Part shown: piece after piece, positions 62,965 to 64,000 of the stretch
Layout: each line of letters starts with the position of its first letter
Position numbering within the stretch: the first letter of the stretch is position 1
Origin: Paenibacillus sp. N3.4
Lineage (GTDB): Bacteria > Bacillota > Bacilli > Paenibacillales > NBRC-103111
Assembly (NCBI RefSeq): GCF_008017805.1
Contig: NZ_VRTT01000037.1
Span: 1-64,000, forward strand
Direction of reading: 5' to 3'
Length of the DNA: 64,000 nt
Notes under the pieces: model-generated
What the model was told of the DNA's origin: nothing
What the model saw: the letters and a program-made list of their open reading frames with translations, nothing else
The model's database searches: none
Translations under genes and position numbers: made by a program

Positions 62965-63981
62965 TCACCAGCCTCTTTGATAAGAAGGAGGAGGGGATAT
63001 CTCTGCCTTAAGCTGAATTGCAGCCGTTCTTGCCCAATAAGGATCACGCAGCAAAATTCGGCCGAGGAAAATAAGATCTGCTCTTTCGTTCTGCAAAATC
63101 TCTTCCGCGTGTTCCGGTTCTGTAATAAGCCCAACTGCCCCTACAGGGAGGCCTGCTTTGGAACGAATTTCTTCGGCGAAGGGGACTTGGTAGCCTGGAT
63201 ACGTCTTAGGAACAACAGGAGCGTTTCCGCCTGAGCTCACATCGATTAAATCAACGCCAAGTTCTTTGAGCTTCGAGGCAAAATACACATGATCCTCTGG
63301 CGTCAAGCCTTCGGCTGTGTATTCGTGTGCGGAGATTCTTACTAAGAGGGGCCCATCCCATACCTGCTGTACGGCTGCTACCACCTCACGAAGGAATCGG
63401 AAACGATTATCGCGATCTCCTCCATATAGATCCTTGCGTTGGTTGGAAAAGGGGGAGAGGAATTCATTGATAAGATACCCATGCGCGCCATGCAGCTCGA
63501 TGATGTCGAATCCGGCTTGTTTAGCGCGCTGAGCTGCATCGGCGAAAGCAGTAATCGTCTCCTGAATTTGCTGCAATGTAGCTTCGTCAGGCGTTTTGGA
63601 CGTGTCGGAGAATGGCAGAGCAGAGGGGGCGATTATGGAGCCTTCCAGTACGGCCTTCCTGCCGGCGTGTGCGAGCTGAATACCAATATGTGAACCTTGT
63701 TCGTGTACGGAATCAACAACTCGTTTCAGCCCTTCAATGTGCTCATCCTTCCAGATGCCTAAGTCTCTTGTTGATATCCGACCCTGAGCAGTAACAGCGC
63801 TAGCTTCGAGAACGATAAGGCCAACCTGGCCAACTGCACGTGTGGCATAATGAACATGATGCCAATTCTTTACTTCGCCGGAATCGTCTGATGCATACAT
63901 GCACATGGGCGACATCACGATTCGATTTTTTAACGTCACATCTTTTATCGTATAAGGCGTAAATAGCACCAGAGCACACAT
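62965..63981 (-). CDS. namA: NADPH dehydrogenase NamA (YqjM, old yellow enzyme)
   Basis: 338 residues. FMN-dependent ene reductase of the YqjM branch: [24 protein letters not shown] (Cys of the FMN site), [32 protein letters not shown] with the HxxH-type catalytic histidines, and C-terminal YQRGW, whose Arg/Trp complete the neighbour active site in YqjM. Reduces C=C bonds of unsaturated aldehydes and ketones and nitro compounds. The start lies about 20 bases inside the window, so the gene looks complete. Confidence 0.95.
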   Translation of the reverse strand: MCALVLFTPYTIKDVTLKNRIVMSPMCMYASDDSGEVKNWHHVHYATRAVGQVGLIVLEASAVTAQGRISTRDLGIWKDEHIEGLKRVVDSVHEQGSHIGIQLAHAGRKAVLEGSIIAPSALPFSDTSKTPDEATLQQIQETITAFADAAQRAKQAGFDIIELHGAHGYLINEFLSPFSNQRKDLYGGDRDNRFRFLREVVAAVQQVWDGPLLVRISAHEYTAEGLTPEDHVYFASKLKELGVDLIDVSSGGNAPVVPKTYPGYQVPFAEEIRSKAGLPVGAVGLITEPEHAEEILQNERADLIFLGRILLRDPYWARTAAIQLKAEISPPPSYQRGW

Positions 63982-64000
63982 CCTGTCTAAGTGATTGTTT

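Noticed and set aside
1-64000. CRISPR array, prophage, transposase or IS element
   Set aside because: No regularly spaced identical repeats with unique spacers, no phage structural genes and no transposase seen.

Overview
The window looks like a chromosomal segment of a Bacillales bacterium, most likely Paenibacillus or a close relative. I infer this from AGGAGG-type ribosome binding sites, two YesM/YesN-type regulators or their remnants, several carbohydrate ABC importers without their own ATPase, an SiaABC-like switch, a YjcZ-type sporulation peptide, and Bacillus-like NamA, YhaM, YunC and DUF423 proteins. No species call is possible from sequence alone.

Layout. 1-1212: the 3' tip of a 23S rRNA, 5S rRNA and a nine-member tRNA array in which Ile, Ser-GGA and Pro copies are visibly degenerate. 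1410-1600: four copies of a TAACGAAC-headed repeat. 1979-4377: LysR regulator and divergent purine-type permease. 4608-7794: sugar ABC importer (binding protein, two permeases). 7854-10654: frameshifted msrA, a small two-gene membrane operon and an uncharacterised protein. 10669-18360: an RNA-repair island, with two WYL-domain regulators, a spacer holding a tRNA-Lys-like element whose halves are in permuted order, then slipin, RlaP nucleotidyltransferase, RtcB ligase (frameshifted), KptA/Tpt1 and TatD. 18921-30260: an eight-gene-plus operon headed by a LacI-ribokinase fusion, with AtuA/DUF4387 proteins, a complete importer (less ATPase), two ADP-ribosylglycohydrolase-family proteins and a second ribokinase; I read it as uptake and cleavage of a ribosylated compound. 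30542-30681: palindromic repeats. 30809-32332: YhaM and a deletion scar joining a response regulator to a permease tail.

32573-36429: a multi-membrane histidine kinase, an NHLP-leader peptide ending in Trp, a class I isoprenoid-synthase-like enzyme and a frameshifted MarR gene. The enzyme-then-peptide order and the terminal Trp recall ComQ-ComX, with an unrelated leader. 36570-45744: SiaB/SiaC/PP2C phosphatase/GGDEF-HD-GYP, DUF1904, an AEC transporter, a gutted kinase and a GGDEF-EAL protein. 45792-50729: many small single genes and gene remnants. 51052-53780: YunC (frameshifted) and a polar amino acid ABC system. 53904-62853: YesM/YesN pair followed by a MacAB-like export operon whose last ATPase carries an AbrB-like tail. 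62965-63981: NamA.

A caution that affects several calls: msrA, rtcB, marR, yunC (and the T-stem of the tRNA-Lys-like element) are each broken by a one-base change in a short homopolymer run. This pattern fits read or assembly error as well as real decay.
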